Positions 39,577-49,073 of a DNA stretch of 64,000 bases are shown here, in pieces. The notes below the pieces were generated by a model. The model had not been told where the DNA came from and made no database searches. It was given only the letters and a program-made list of their open reading frames with translations. Location: positions 198,335,401-198,399,400 of the forward strand of contig OY294067.1 of NCBI GenBank assembly GCA_958510875.1, written 5' to 3'. Within the stretch, counting starts at the first letter, position 1. Each line of letters begins with the position of its first letter. Made by a program: the position numbers and the translations under genes. Source of the DNA: Endomychus coccineus. Lineage: Eukaryota; Arthropoda; Insecta; Coleoptera; Endomychidae.

Positions 39577-39816
39577 ATGACGATGATGACACCGGACGAT
39601 ATAAACGCAACTAGTGATGAGATATCGTCCAATCTCAAGGAACTGTACGCGTTTATCGGAAATAAAAAAAATCTCGTAATCGTAGACGGGGAAAGTAATC
39701 CAAAAGGAAGTAACAACAAATCGATCGCGATCGTTGCGGGTATCGTCACGGGATTCATGGCCGTATTGAGTCAACGGTTCGTACGACGTCAACCCGACCG
39801 TCGTCCAGAACGATAA
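39577..39816 (+). CDS. small single-span membrane protein
   Basis: A 79-residue protein. An acidic N-terminal 45 residues is followed by a membrane helix (about 49-64, NKSIAIVAGIVTGFMAVL) and a short Arg-rich tail, so it is probably a virion or ER membrane component. TAATAAG lies about 25 nt upstream, which suggests late expression. It follows the AAA+ gene by 23 bp. No family recognised. Confidence 0.55.
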   Translation: MTMMTPDDINATSDEISSNLKELYAFIGNKKNLVIVDGESNPKGSNNKSIAIVAGIVTGFMAVLSQRFVRRQPDRRPER

Positions 39817-39888
39817 AAACGATCGACAAGTAGTGATATCGAACGCGTTCCCCTCGTATCCGTGCGAATCTTTTCGTCGATTTGTTAT

Positions 39889-39990
39889 ACGAGTGGAGTT
39901 GGGGTCTGTTACGATAGGCTGATACGCACTCCCCTCCCCACCTCATCGAGCACATATATATATACACCGGTCGTATCCGACAACGATCGA
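39889..39990 (+). promoter_or_regulatory. duplicated TATA promoter, copy 2
   Basis: Homologous to the promoter at 36055-36150 over about 100 bp, ending in CATATATATATACACCGG and TCGTATCCGACAACGAT. It drives the spliced gene starting at 40049. Confidence 0.75.
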
Positions 39991-40048
39991 TAGTAGTTCC
40001 GGATTGTTCGAGGTGTTACATTCATACTGCATACTGTATACTGCGAAA

Positions 40049-40514
40049 ATGTCACTACTTTCAGACTATTCGAATATCGATGTGGTGGATGAAAATCGTA
40101 CGGTTCCACTTAGCGATTCAACGAATGTATGCCACGAATCGACTTCTCCCGAGAACGTACAATTCGTTACAAACGACCCACGGTATTTTGTAAATATATA
40201 TTTTTTTCGAATCGTCGAATACTGATATGTTTCAGGTGCGACGAAACGTCTAAATTGACACCTATACGGAATCGATGCTCGAACGGAAATTTGCCGAACG
40301 AATTTTCCGAACTGAAACGTTCAATCCTTAGTCGTGACCATATCCGGTGTCCACCGATGTGTTATGGAACTTTTGAAGATGTGCGAGGGTTGATCGTTGC
40401 GGTATGTCGTTAACTATAAATTCGATTTCAGTTTAAGTAACGAATTTTCTTTCCCAGATGGCCAACCATCGTGACGAAACAGTCGATCAGTGTTCGTCCG
40501 ATATCGTACAATAA
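40049..40514 (+). CDS. small spliced gene with two short introns
   Basis: Single-frame reading fails, but three exons give an uninterrupted frame: exon 1 40049-40182, intron 53 bp (donor GTATTT, acceptor TTTCAG at 40230-40235), exon 2 40236-40401, intron 56 bp (donor GTATGT, acceptor TTCCCAG ending at 40457), and exon 3 40458-40514 with a TAA stop. Phases match at both junctions and the total is 118 codons. The product is of unknown function, acidic to neutral with several cysteines in exon 2. A TATA-containing promoter precedes it. Small spliced viral genes are often immediate-early regulators, which is inference here. Confidence 0.6.
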
Positions 40515-40576
40515 ATGAATCGTAATACGATAATTCGTTTTCTTTTTCTCCTACCCCTAGTAGATAAGATATCATT

Positions 40577-41029
40577 ATGTCAGCAGAAGCTTCTCTGCAT
40601 TGTATGTCAAACACGACAAATTCGATCAACAACGAATCTCAGGCCATCGATACTATCGAAAACTTTGACCAAATTGTCGATTTTAACTGCAAAACGAAAG
40701 AAATCCGATTGATCAAAGGCAGACATCCCTTGATAGGGCTGTGTGGCGGTTTATTCAGCGATTCCGTTATATTCTACGATACGATACCCATTAAATACAG
40801 TTTCGACAAATTGGATCTCTATAAACCTCGTATCGTCAAAAAATCACAATCGGAATTGAACGTAGAGGTTATAAAGGCGGATAAATTTAGATTCAATAAG
40901 CTAATCGACACTGGAAACAACGGTAATAATAGTGAATCTGGAGACGGGCAATCGACTAATCGAGAAGCCGAGAACGCTGCCAAATACAACCACTCGTATG
41001 GCGTGATGACGTATCAGATTAAATGTTAA
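40577..41029 (+). CDS. hypothetical protein
   Basis: A 150-residue protein. GATAAG lies 10-15 nt before the ATG, so a late promoter is likely. The central part (DFNCKTKEIRLIKGRHPLIGLCGGLF) is hydrophobic with two cysteines. The C-terminal part is Asn/Gly-rich. It is followed by a CT repeat and another TAAG-preceded gene. No family recognised. Confidence 0.55.
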   Translation: MSAEASLHCMSNTTNSINNESQAIDTIENFDQIVDFNCKTKEIRLIKGRHPLIGLCGGLFSDSVIFYDTIPIKYSFDKLDLYKPRIVKKSQSELNVEVIKADKFRFNKLIDTGNNGNNSESGDGQSTNREAENAAKYNHSYGVMTYQIKC

Positions 41030-41073
41030 TCTCTCTCTCTCTCTCTATTTTTTTTTCTGTTGAAAAATAAGAA

Positions 41074-41757
41074 ATGAAACATATTTTCTCATATTTGAGA
41101 TTGAGCGGTTTATGCGATTCGAAAATATCTCCGTCGGGTTTGGACGTGACGACAGATTTTATTTTTTATATCGCCTCTCAGAAGGAGCACACGCTGACCG
41201 ACGACCAAAATAGAATATGGAAATTGAATATGCGGCGTGCGGACTGTGAATTGCCTCGCAATCGGCGACAGCAGCAGCAGCAGCAGCAGCAGCGCACTCC
41301 GATCATGTTGCACGATCGCCTTATCGCATATAAACTGAAGCCGTACGACGACGTGGCATTGATGGACATTTACGTATATTATATGATTTGTCAATATGTC
41401 GGTGCTCTATTGAATTTGGTCGACGTATTGGATCACGCGAGGAACGTGAAAAGTTTCATTCATCATCGCAGCGAAGACATGTTCGGTGAAATGGTAGATC
41501 ACACGAACTACAAACGGTACACGTTGCAACTGATAAATTTATTTGTCGATAATACCGAATCGGTCCTTTGCATGGACAAATCGGAAATTCTGGCAAACAC
41601 CTTGGCTATCGGTGACGTTCCCGGGACGGCTGCCGACGTTAATAACGACGATACGGATGACGACGACGACGACGATAATATAGACGTAGACGATACGGAC
41701 GACGATAATTGCGAGGATGGCGACGTAAACGACAATATATGGGAAAGCGAGTTATAA
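41074..41757 (+). CDS. hypothetical protein with Gln and Asp runs
   Basis: AATAAGAA stands just before the ATG. The 227-residue protein has a folded first 180 residues, a Gln run near 67 (CAG repeat), and an Asp-rich tail of about 45 residues. The stop codon is followed by the start of a large gene after 8 bp. No family recognised. It is likely co-expressed with the next gene. Confidence 0.55.
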   Translation: MKHIFSYLRLSGLCDSKISPSGLDVTTDFIFYIASQKEHTLTDDQNRIWKLNMRRADCELPRNRRQQQQQQQQRTPIMLHDRLIAYKLKPYDDVALMDIYVYYMICQYVGALLNLVDVLDHARNVKSFIHHRSEDMFGEMVDHTNYKRYTLQLINLFVDNTESVLCMDKSEILANTLAIGDVPGTAADVNNDDTDDDDDDDNIDVDDTDDDNCEDGDVNDNIWESEL

Positions 41758-41765
41758 GAAATAGA

Positions 41766-43892
41766 ATGGCAGATGAAAATGGAGTTTCTTCATCGTCGTC
41801 GTCACAACCGTCGCCTGCGTTCTTACGACAAATGCATGGCACGATACGTGTAGGTGGTGACCGTGTCGTAATCGATTCCGATGCGAATTCATCGTCCATT
41901 TCCAAAATTACCACTCTGATCAAATTGGGTCGTCTAGCGTTCGGTAGATCGCCTACGTCGTGCACCTTCTACTACGACTCCGTGTTTCCCGTTTTTCTTT
42001 CGACCGATACTACCCAGGCTATCGTTCGAAATCTAGCGATTGACGTGATGAGCGCCGAAACTACTTACGGCGATGCGGTCGATGCGATAGAAGCGCATCT
42101 ACAGACACGAGTGTTAGAGAACGAAGATAGAAGACTCCTCGGAATATATAGGAGTGCTCTCGTCGTTATCGGTGTGAAAGACGACAGGAGTCTGAGCGTT
42201 ATTTTCGAACGTACGATCGACATGAAAACGATCGAAATTATGACCTTCGCGGCACGATCTCGAGACGATACGTTAATAGAATCGCCGACGTTACGGATGG
42301 CGAAATGGTGTTCTACGTTGCCCGTTCGTGCGGGTACGCTAATCTTGTTCGGTACGAACGGTATAATTTCGATGTTTCCCGAGCGAACGTTACGGTCGTT
42401 GATGACTCCGGAATTCCTCAATCTCGTAGGTAACCATATAATACCGGACGGTGGAAATATTCAAGATGTTCGATTTAGATTTCGAGTCGGAAAATTTTTG
42501 GTATATCTAACGTTGACGTTGATTCCCGCATCTTGTGTGTTCGACACAGATTTGACTAGCAGATTCGTTAACGTCCAACGCGAACCGTACATGTTCAGCG
42601 CTTTCCTCAAATACAACAGACTAGCCATGTCGATGTATATACCGGAAGAGATCGGTGTAGAGGAACTAGCGTACGTGAAAAATGCGCTGATCGATGATAT
42701 GTTACACGCGTTGGATAGGAACGACAATTTCGTTCATATCTCGCATTTCACCGATCTGCCGTTGATACCGTACGGTGCGAGCGAGATGATCACCGGAAAC
42801 AAGTACACTTTTCACGAAATTCTGTTCGATCCCGACATAATCGCCGACGTAGAGTGGACCAAAACTGCGGGGGGCGTATGGGACATGGCGACGATGCGGA
42901 ATAAATTGAACGTTACGACCATGATGATACTATACAGACCTATAGCGTATTGTACGTTGAACGGTGACGGCAGGGAGCGAGCCGTATTCACGGATTACTG
43001 GTCGCCGGAAGATATACTACAATTTTACATATTTCCGGACGGTTACAAAACGTTCGCAGAAACCATCATGGAAGGCACTATGGCCGTAGGTTATCGAACT
43101 TCAGACGGGTTATTGACGAAAACCATCGAACCACGTGAGAACCGTCAAATGATAGCCCCGCTACTGCGCAATTACGCTCTCCTGTGTAACGTTTGGATGT
43201 CGGCGTACAAGATAAACGGAAGATACTATATAAAAACGTGGTCGAATACGGATCATCGAATGCTGAAAGAGAACGATTTGGGATCGAATTCGAACGTTCA
43301 ACATATTCAAAACGATTTAAATTTATTGAATCGCCATATAACTTCCGTCGATGTGATTTTTCGTATCGAGAAAACCTACGACGGCAAAATAAATATGGTG
43401 GACGTGAGTACTAACAAACGGCCGGATGTAACGTTCACGTTGATATTGGATTTTCCGATGATATTCTACGATTACGAAGACAATCGACGCGTTCACGTCG
43501 CCGGCAACGAAGAAACGACGAACGATCGAATAAAACCCATAGCGGACAGGAAAACGTTAGAATCGATATTCACGCTGGGCGATAAGCGCAAATTGATTAT
43601 GTGGCCCGAGAACGATAAGCGATTCCTGTTTATAACGAACGATTTGATGATAGCCGCTGCGATACTGGTCGGTGGAGATCGATGGACGACGAAAGAAGCG
43701 GTAATGTTGGCAAAGATGGATAACGACGCGTTCACCAATAAAAACTGGTTACACACCATACAGAATTATCTGTGCCGAGACATGATACGCGATTGTATGG
43801 TGGGTCGACGAGAAACTGACGACGATGACGACGACGACGACGACGACGACATACCACGTGTATCGCACGATGGACTATTATCACAACAATAA
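41766..43892 (+). CDS. large hypothetical, possibly structural, protein
   Basis: A 708-residue protein from the ATG at 41766, preceded by TTATAAGAAATAGA; the frame is open upstream without ATG. It is a well-behaved globular sequence without membrane segments, with a Ser run at residues 8-13 and an Asp run near the C-terminus, and mixed alpha/beta content throughout. Length, a TAAG promoter and its place in a run of late genes suggest a virion structural protein, but there is no recognised family. Confidence 0.55.
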   Translation: MADENGVSSSSSSQPSPAFLRQMHGTIRVGGDRVVIDSDANSSSISKITTLIKLGRLAFGRSPTSCTFYYDSVFPVFLSTDTTQAIVRNLAIDVMSAETTYGDAVDAIEAHLQTRVLENEDRRLLGIYRSALVVIGVKDDRSLSVIFERTIDMKTIEIMTFAARSRDDTLIESPTLRMAKWCSTLPVRAGTLILFGTNGIISMFPERTLRSLMTPEFLNLVGNHIIPDGGNIQDVRFRFRVGKFLVYLTLTLIPASCVFDTDLTSRFVNVQREPYMFSAFLKYNRLAMSMYIPEEIGVEELAYVKNALIDDMLHALDRNDNFVHISHFTDLPLIPYGASEMITGNKYTFHEILFDPDIIADVEWTKTAGGVWDMATMRNKLNVTTMMILYRPIAYCTLNGDGRERAVFTDYWSPEDILQFYIFPDGYKTFAETIMEGTMAVGYRTSDGLLTKTIEPRENRQMIAPLLRNYALLCNVWMSAYKINGRYYIKTWSNTDHRMLKENDLGSNSNVQHIQNDLNLLNRHITSVDVIFRIEKTYDGKINMVDVSTNKRPDVTFTLILDFPMIFYDYEDNRRVHVAGNEETTNDRIKPIADRKTLESIFTLGDKRKLIMWPENDKRFLFITNDLMIAAAILVGGDRWTTKEAVMLAKMDNDAFTNKNWLHTIQNYLCRDMIRDCMVGRRETDDDDDDDDDDDIPRVSHDGLLSQQ

Positions 43893-43919
43893 TAAGAACG
43901 AGACATAATATATATATAT

Positions 43920-44189
43920 ATGATGAGTAGTGGTAATTCACGATATATTTCTGCCAACATGTCTTCATTGCCAGATTTTCAATCGACATCGTTCAACAAC
44001 GGAGACAAGCACTCTTTCTGGACGATTATGTCATACAAACCGTGGAGTGTCGTACTGGGTATCGTCGTCGTATTATTGATTTCCTACGTAGTTATTATAG
44101 TATTGAGACGATATACGACCCTGTTGAATAACAAATTAGGCAATTTCCTCGCTTCGTGGATTCCAAAGTTAGACCATACGAATAAATAG
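43920..44189 (+). CDS. small single-span membrane protein
   Basis: An 89-residue protein. The N-terminal 40 residues are polar and Ser-rich, followed by a strong membrane helix (about 43-62, VVLGIVVVLLISYVVII) and a short basic tail (RRYTTLL). AATAAGAACG lies 25-30 nt upstream. Such proteins are typical of virion envelopes. No family recognised. Confidence 0.55.
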   Translation: MMSSGNSRYISANMSSLPDFQSTSFNNGDKHSFWTIMSYKPWSVVLGIVVVLLISYVVIIVLRRYTTLLNNKLGNFLASWIPKLDHTNK

Positions 44190-44220
44190 ATAGACACAGA
44201 AGATGCATATATGATACGCT

Positions 44221-44258
44221 CTCACACGCACACACACACACACACACACACACGCAAT
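44221..44258. repeat. CA microsatellite
   Basis: A CACACA run of roughly 30 bp in the 240-bp gap between the genes at 43920 and 44430. The rest of the gap shows CATGATT-type sequence and no obvious promoter. Confidence 0.8.
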
Positions 44259-44429
44259 CATTCTGTCATAAACTTTCGATATCGTAATTTCTACGATTTC
44301 CTTTCACGATGAACGATCGATCGTCAGCGTGTCTGTAAATATATATGTCCACACCACGATCGTGACGTTACCGTTCACAAGTAAGATTACAACAGAAGAA
44401 ACAGAGATAGTGGAGAAATTATTACGGCG

Positions 44430-45587
44430 ATGGATCGATATTTCGGTAGAGATTGGCTGAGAAACGACAATAACAACGATACCGATGGTTTGATATACGA
44501 TGACGAATTCGATAATATTCCGACGGAAACACAACGACGGCGAGAAAAACAACAGCAGCAACAAACGCCACCGAGTGAAGTTGAAACGACCAGTCACGAA
44601 ACAACTTATGGTGAATTCGAATCGTTCATCGAACAATTGAAAACTATAGATATGTGTAATTTATTCAAAAATAGACCGGATTCTTTCCATTTTGGTTATT
44701 ATATTAATCGTATATTGGCTTTGCTGACGATCGACAAATATCGCGATCCTTCGCTGAAGCTTATCATATCCGCTCTATTGCCAGACGGCGAACCGCGACA
44801 GGTCTCTGCTGTTGCTGCTGCTGCTGCTGCCGCCGACGAGGAATCGCAATTTCTCCAAAAGCTCGTACAATTCGTCATATTGATCGTCAACGAATGTCGC
44901 TTGACGGACGGTGCTCCCGAATTGTTTCTATTGTATAATTTAATGCACAATCCGAAGAGTGTGATACGACGCGACGACGATAACGTCGCTGCCGACGTTC
45001 CCGTACTGATAAGTAAGCTCGAGTCGACTCCGTATAAATTTCCGTCGCGAATTCGATATAAGATTTCTGTGACGGTTAGCGATTTGTTTCAGAAAGGATG
45101 TGCTCCCGAACAACTATTGAAACGTATTCGGAGTCCGTCGTATCAGTTTGCCAGTAAACGGTTCATATTCGAAAAATACGTTTCGCCTTATTTCGTTGAC
45201 GCTTTGAAAGTTTCCGCTACGTCGATTCGAGGTCGTGAATCTGACGACCCGTTCGTCCGAAAATATTACGAATTTCTAAACGCGATCGGCAAATTAGATG
45301 CGCGACTGTCGTCATCATCGTCGTCGTCACGAATCAAGATAAACGAACAAAGACGGCAAATTTCGAACGACATTAAAACGGTTCAAAAATATCCCGTCAT
45401 ACGGAACGCTTTGATATCTAGATCTTTGACCGATTTGTGTAGAATCGCCCTATCGGTGGAGCGTTACGTGGCAAATAAGAGTTCGACGACGATGAATAAC
45501 GAAAATTTCCATTATCCGTGTTTCGTTCGATTTTCCACGGCACTCGTCACCAACGTACGTAATAAGAAAGATGAGGCGATGCAGTAA
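44430..45587 (+). CDS. hypothetical protein
   Basis: A 385-residue protein. The first 60 residues are disordered (Asn/Asp, Gln/Arg). Two-thirds of the rest is helical, with an Ala run near residue 130 and a Ser run near 295. The 3' end overlaps the next gene by 17 nt in another frame, suggesting coupled expression. No family recognised. Confidence 0.55.
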   Translation: MDRYFGRDWLRNDNNNDTDGLIYDDEFDNIPTETQRRREKQQQQQTPPSEVETTSHETTYGEFESFIEQLKTIDMCNLFKNRPDSFHFGYYINRILALLTIDKYRDPSLKLIISALLPDGEPRQVSAVAAAAAAADEESQFLQKLVQFVILIVNECRLTDGAPELFLLYNLMHNPKSVIRRDDDNVAADVPVLISKLESTPYKFPSRIRYKISVTVSDLFQKGCAPEQLLKRIRSPSYQFASKRFIFEKYVSPYFVDALKVSATSIRGRESDDPFVRKYYEFLNAIGKLDARLSSSSSSSRIKINEQRRQISNDIKTVQKYPVIRNALISRSLTDLCRIALSVERYVANKSSTTMNNENFHYPCFVRFSTALVTNVRNKKDEAMQ

Positions 45588-46986
45588 ACCGTTGAATGGA
45601 TTGTTGTCGTGTGCGGTTCCTAAAACGACCAACGGTCGCATCCTCAACGTACTCTATACCGATTTACTATTAGATTTCCATAGCGTGAAAGAAGATTTCG
45701 GTTTGTTACTGGAAAAACTGAGCGAAGTCGATCCGATGACGTTGGACAACGACAATTATTTCGTCGTGTGCGACGATATGTTTTTCAACGTGTTGAATAC
45801 GCTGACGGAACACTACGATTGCGTTCGAGTCGTCCCGATGTCGACCATCGAGCGTCAGATGAAGGGTGGCGATAAACGACCGGGAAAAACTACTTCTAAA
45901 TCGCGTATAATGAAACGGAACGTCAAATTGAACGTGTCGGGACTGCAAACGTCTCCGTTCAAATTGTCGTCTATTCACAGGTTCCCCGATAACGACACCA
46001 AAAATTTGCGTTTATTGATAATCAACGTATACAATTTCAACGTGATACACAAATTGAAATCGGACAACGAACAGCTGGACGTCGTTCACGTAATATTAAC
46101 GACTTTGATAGAGTTCAGTTTTATCAATATGCTCGAAAAAGACTTTTCCGTATTTTTGAAAACGAAAATACCGGGCGCGGATGCGAACGACACCTCTACC
46201 GCTACGCATCGACGCCGCCGTCGTCAACATCAGCATCATCGTAGCTGTTCGTACGTACCGATAAACGGCAACGACGATATCAAATGTGAAATCGCAACTG
46301 TTGCCAAAAAAACGCGTAACGACGGTGTCGATCGGCACGTAGGTGACACTATAAACATTTCCATCGCGGATATCACGAACGCGACCGACACACTTTTGCA
46401 AAAAATAAAGCCCGACGACGCCACCACGTACGTTTTCTCCGTCGATGCGGCACAAACTCTGACGTATTCCAGAGTCGCACAATACGAAACGTATCGAGCA
46501 TTTAAAGTTTTCTATTTTACGTTCGTCGCGAAAGGTGTCAAATGGTCTATATCGCCGAACAATAAACACACCGAAGTATTGTATTTCTTGAGACAGTTCT
46601 TCAAAGACGAAGTTGCCATAATGACTAGATGGTGGGCCGATAACGAAGCGGTGTCCTCGTTGTGGCCGCAGTTTCGATCGTGGTGTCCGATTCTGTTCGA
46701 TTCCTACGTTAACGAGTGGTTCTTCAAGTGTGACGTTAGCGATCTGTTGGGAATGGCGTTCAAGTTTCAAGTCGTTAATTCGTTGCCACCGACGTACATG
46801 AGATCGGTCGTAGCCGGAGGTCGCGTATGGGAGGTGAACACGCTGACGTATATGTTGGTATCTCGGTTATCGATCGGAAACACGATGGATTATCATCAAC
46901 AATCGGACACGTATAAATGCGGTCTCAAAACCATAAACGATTATTATAAGTATATATTCGGTTTAGATCATGACACGTTGTTCTAA
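45571..46986 (+). CDS. hypothetical protein
   Basis: A 471-residue protein whose ATG lies inside the end of the previous gene (ATGAGGCGATGC). It has a basic His/Arg-rich insert near residue 210 and a well-ordered aromatic C-terminal half (MTRWWADNEAVSSLWPQF). No membrane segment is visible. The next gene overlaps its last 17 nt. No family recognised. Confidence 0.55.
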   Translation: MRRCSKPLNGLLSCAVPKTTNGRILNVLYTDLLLDFHSVKEDFGLLLEKLSEVDPMTLDNDNYFVVCDDMFFNVLNTLTEHYDCVRVVPMSTIERQMKGGDKRPGKTTSKSRIMKRNVKLNVSGLQTSPFKLSSIHRFPDNDTKNLRLLIINVYNFNVIHKLKSDNEQLDVVHVILTTLIEFSFINMLEKDFSVFLKTKIPGADANDTSTATHRRRRRQHQHHRSCSYVPINGNDDIKCEIATVAKKTRNDGVDRHVGDTINISIADITNATDTLLQKIKPDDATTYVFSVDAAQTLTYSRVAQYETYRAFKVFYFTFVAKGVKWSISPNNKHTEVLYFLRQFFKDEVAIMTRWWADNEAVSSLWPQFRSWCPILFDSYVNEWFFKCDVSDLLGMAFKFQVVNSLPPTYMRSVVAGGRVWEVNTLTYMLVSRLSIGNTMDYHQQSDTYKCGLKTINDYYKYIFGLDHDTLF

Positions 46987-48232
46987 GTCGTCGATATTAC
47001 CATATAGATATCTCGTCGTTCTGAGCGTAGTAACATGTATCTCGATGCAACACTTGACAGCTACCATGATATCGTCACAGTCATCGTTAGCGAAACCGCC
47101 CATTTCTGTACGAAACTCTACATCCGATGAAACGGCGACCGAAATCTACGATGACGATGAACATACGACATTCGTAGAATTGGACATGAACAAATCGTTG
47201 TCGGTCGGGATAATACCCAAGAAGAAGAAGAAGAAGACCTCGGTGACAAATATCGAGAAGGAAAATGTGACGAGTGACGTGATAGCGGAGACGAAATCGA
47301 TGCCGACAACGATGGGAAATTCGTCGGATGTGAACGTATCGATAACATCGAATCAACCTCAAAATCGTTCGAATATCGTCGTCGAACAATCGAATAATCG
47401 TAACGTCACGAATCGAGATTTTATGAACAACGAAGAAAGGGCTGCGATTCGTTCGATCGACAACGGTACTGCTTCGGTCTCGATTACTCCCGGTACTAAT
47501 AATACTACCGCTCTCGTCGTCGTCGTCGTCACCGCTGCCACCACCACCTCCACCGCCGCAGTCGCAAATATACCAGATACGATCAGAATACAACGAAGCC
47601 ACGATTCTTGTCGGAACGTATCCAGCCAAAAATGTTATACGTGGTCTACTTGCTACCACCACGATAGCATCTTGTGCAACGATAGTATAACGGCGAAACA
47701 GATACCGCACGTTTTCGATTCGTACAAGTGGTATAAAAATAAAAATCGTTCGTTGTCGTTGTTAAACGTTTCCGTCATGCAGAACGTATATTTGCGACGT
47801 GATAATACTAGTTCGACGTGCGCCAAATACACGTGTCGATATTTTTTCATGAATTCGACTTGTCCGTCATCGTCATTGCCCTCGTCGACAGCACTCCCAT
47901 CTTCGTCGTCGTCGTCGTTTGTCGATAAATATTGTACGAGTAACGAGTCCGATTTGATCACGTTGACTGGATATTGTGACGTCGACGGGAGCAATCCGCA
48001 TTGTGTCGGCATACGAACATTACATCTATATATAATATGGTCTGTGGGTGCTTTTATGATTATCGGTTCGACGCTAGCGTGTATACTTGGAACGTATGTA
48101 TCGACACGAAGAATGAGACGGGTGTTGCGAAAGATGGACCGAGAAGAAGCCGAACTACGACAACCTTTCAGAGTGTATAACGTCGTTTCCTCCATCGATG
48201 AAGACGAAGAGGGCCAAGACGTTTGCGGTTGA
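46970..48232 (+). CDS. putative envelope glycoprotein with C-terminal anchor
   Basis: A 420-residue protein. A hydrophobic N-terminus (about 11-27, YLVVLSVVTCISMQ) is a probable signal peptide. The body is Ser/Thr/Asn-rich with many N-glycosylation-type NxS/T sites and Thr and Ser runs. The C-terminal 190 residues hold a cluster of cysteines (CRNVSSQKCYTWSTC..., CAKYTCRYFF). A membrane helix lies at about 352-377 with a basic, acidic-tailed cytoplasmic end. Type I topology is inferred. It could be an envelope glycoprotein, but no family is recognised. Confidence 0.6.
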   Translation: MTRCSKSSILPYRYLVVLSVVTCISMQHLTATMISSQSSLAKPPISVRNSTSDETATEIYDDDEHTTFVELDMNKSLSVGIIPKKKKKKTSVTNIEKENVTSDVIAETKSMPTTMGNSSDVNVSITSNQPQNRSNIVVEQSNNRNVTNRDFMNNEERAAIRSIDNGTASVSITPGTNNTTALVVVVVTAATTTSTAAVANIPDTIRIQRSHDSCRNVSSQKCYTWSTCYHHDSILCNDSITAKQIPHVFDSYKWYKNKNRSLSLLNVSVMQNVYLRRDNTSSTCAKYTCRYFFMNSTCPSSSLPSSTALPSSSSSSFVDKYCTSNESDLITLTGYCDVDGSNPHCVGIRTLHLYIIWSVGAFMIIGSTLACILGTYVSTRRMRRVLRKMDREEAELRQPFRVYNVVSSIDEDEEGQDVCG

Positions 48233-48263
48233 ACCTTTAGATTGTACAATATTGTATCATGTA

Positions 48264-48312
48264 AATAAATTACTATTTTTTCTGAAATAAAGTGTGTGCG
48301 TGTATGTGCAAG
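48264..48312 (+). terminator. poly(A) signal with GT-rich element
   Basis: AATAAA at 48264-48269 and again at 48285-48290, then GTGTGTGCGTGTATGTG: a classical poly(A) signal plus downstream element after the glycoprotein gene. Confidence 0.7.
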
Positions 48313-48394
48313 TATGTCGTTTATTTCTTTTTCCTATACGTATTTTGTAAGATATCGATATCCAATATACCATAAATAATCGCATAATCGATAG

Positions 48395-48970
48395 ATGATC
48401 GTCGATGCGAATTCCATATTAGTGTTTCTCATATCGGTCCACATTTTGTGGGTTTTTCATACGATATTGCTTACCGATTCGACCGATATACCCATGTTCG
48501 ATATGTTGGCCCGTTTCGTTTCTTCCACGAAATTGGAAAACGGCGTGTTCGCCGACGTATTCACCAATACGAACGATATCAGTACCGGTAGAGATGCTCG
48601 CTTGGTTATAGTGCACCCGTTCAATTGGTACATATTGAATATGAATTCGAATATATACGTATATTCTACGTCAGCCAACGATACGAACAAGTGTTCGGAA
48701 GGATACAATAATACGTTTGTTAAATTGAAACATCCGTCGAGCGGTCACTCGCTTCAAAATTTACATACAGTTTGCTTGCCCGTTAGCGTTTCTGATCTGT
48801 TGATTCATTTCAAACGTAAGGTGCGCACTAGAATGAAAATAAGACCACACGAACGGTACGACAATCGGAAAATCGTGACTGTCGTAGATGTTATAAATCA
48901 ATTGCTTTCGTCGGGAGCGATCGTAAATTACATACCGTCCATCGCGAATAACACGAACGCCGTCACATAA
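48395..48970 (+). CDS. N-terminally anchored membrane protein, PIF-like layout
   Basis: A 191-residue protein with an N-terminal membrane helix (about 7-27, SILVFLISVHILWVFHTILL), a mixed ectodomain with glycosylation-type NDT and NNT sites, two cysteines, and a basic region near 140. The layout (N-terminal anchor, about 190 residues) matches small per os infectivity factors such as PIF-4, but I cannot show family motifs. It is part of a run of late membrane proteins. Confidence 0.5.
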   Translation: MIVDANSILVFLISVHILWVFHTILLTDSTDIPMFDMLARFVSSTKLENGVFADVFTNTNDISTGRDARLVIVHPFNWYILNMNSNIYVYSTSANDTNKCSEGYNNTFVKLKHPSSGHSLQNLHTVCLPVSVSDLLIHFKRKVRTRMKIRPHERYDNRKIVTVVDVINQLLSSGAIVNYIPSIANNTNAVT

Positions 48971-49073
48971 GAATCTCTCGTTATCACGAAAACGAAACAA
49001 GATATAAGATAGGTACGGATCGCATCCATCGCTAAAACGTACAGTATTCACGAAAATATAAACGAATAGAACG

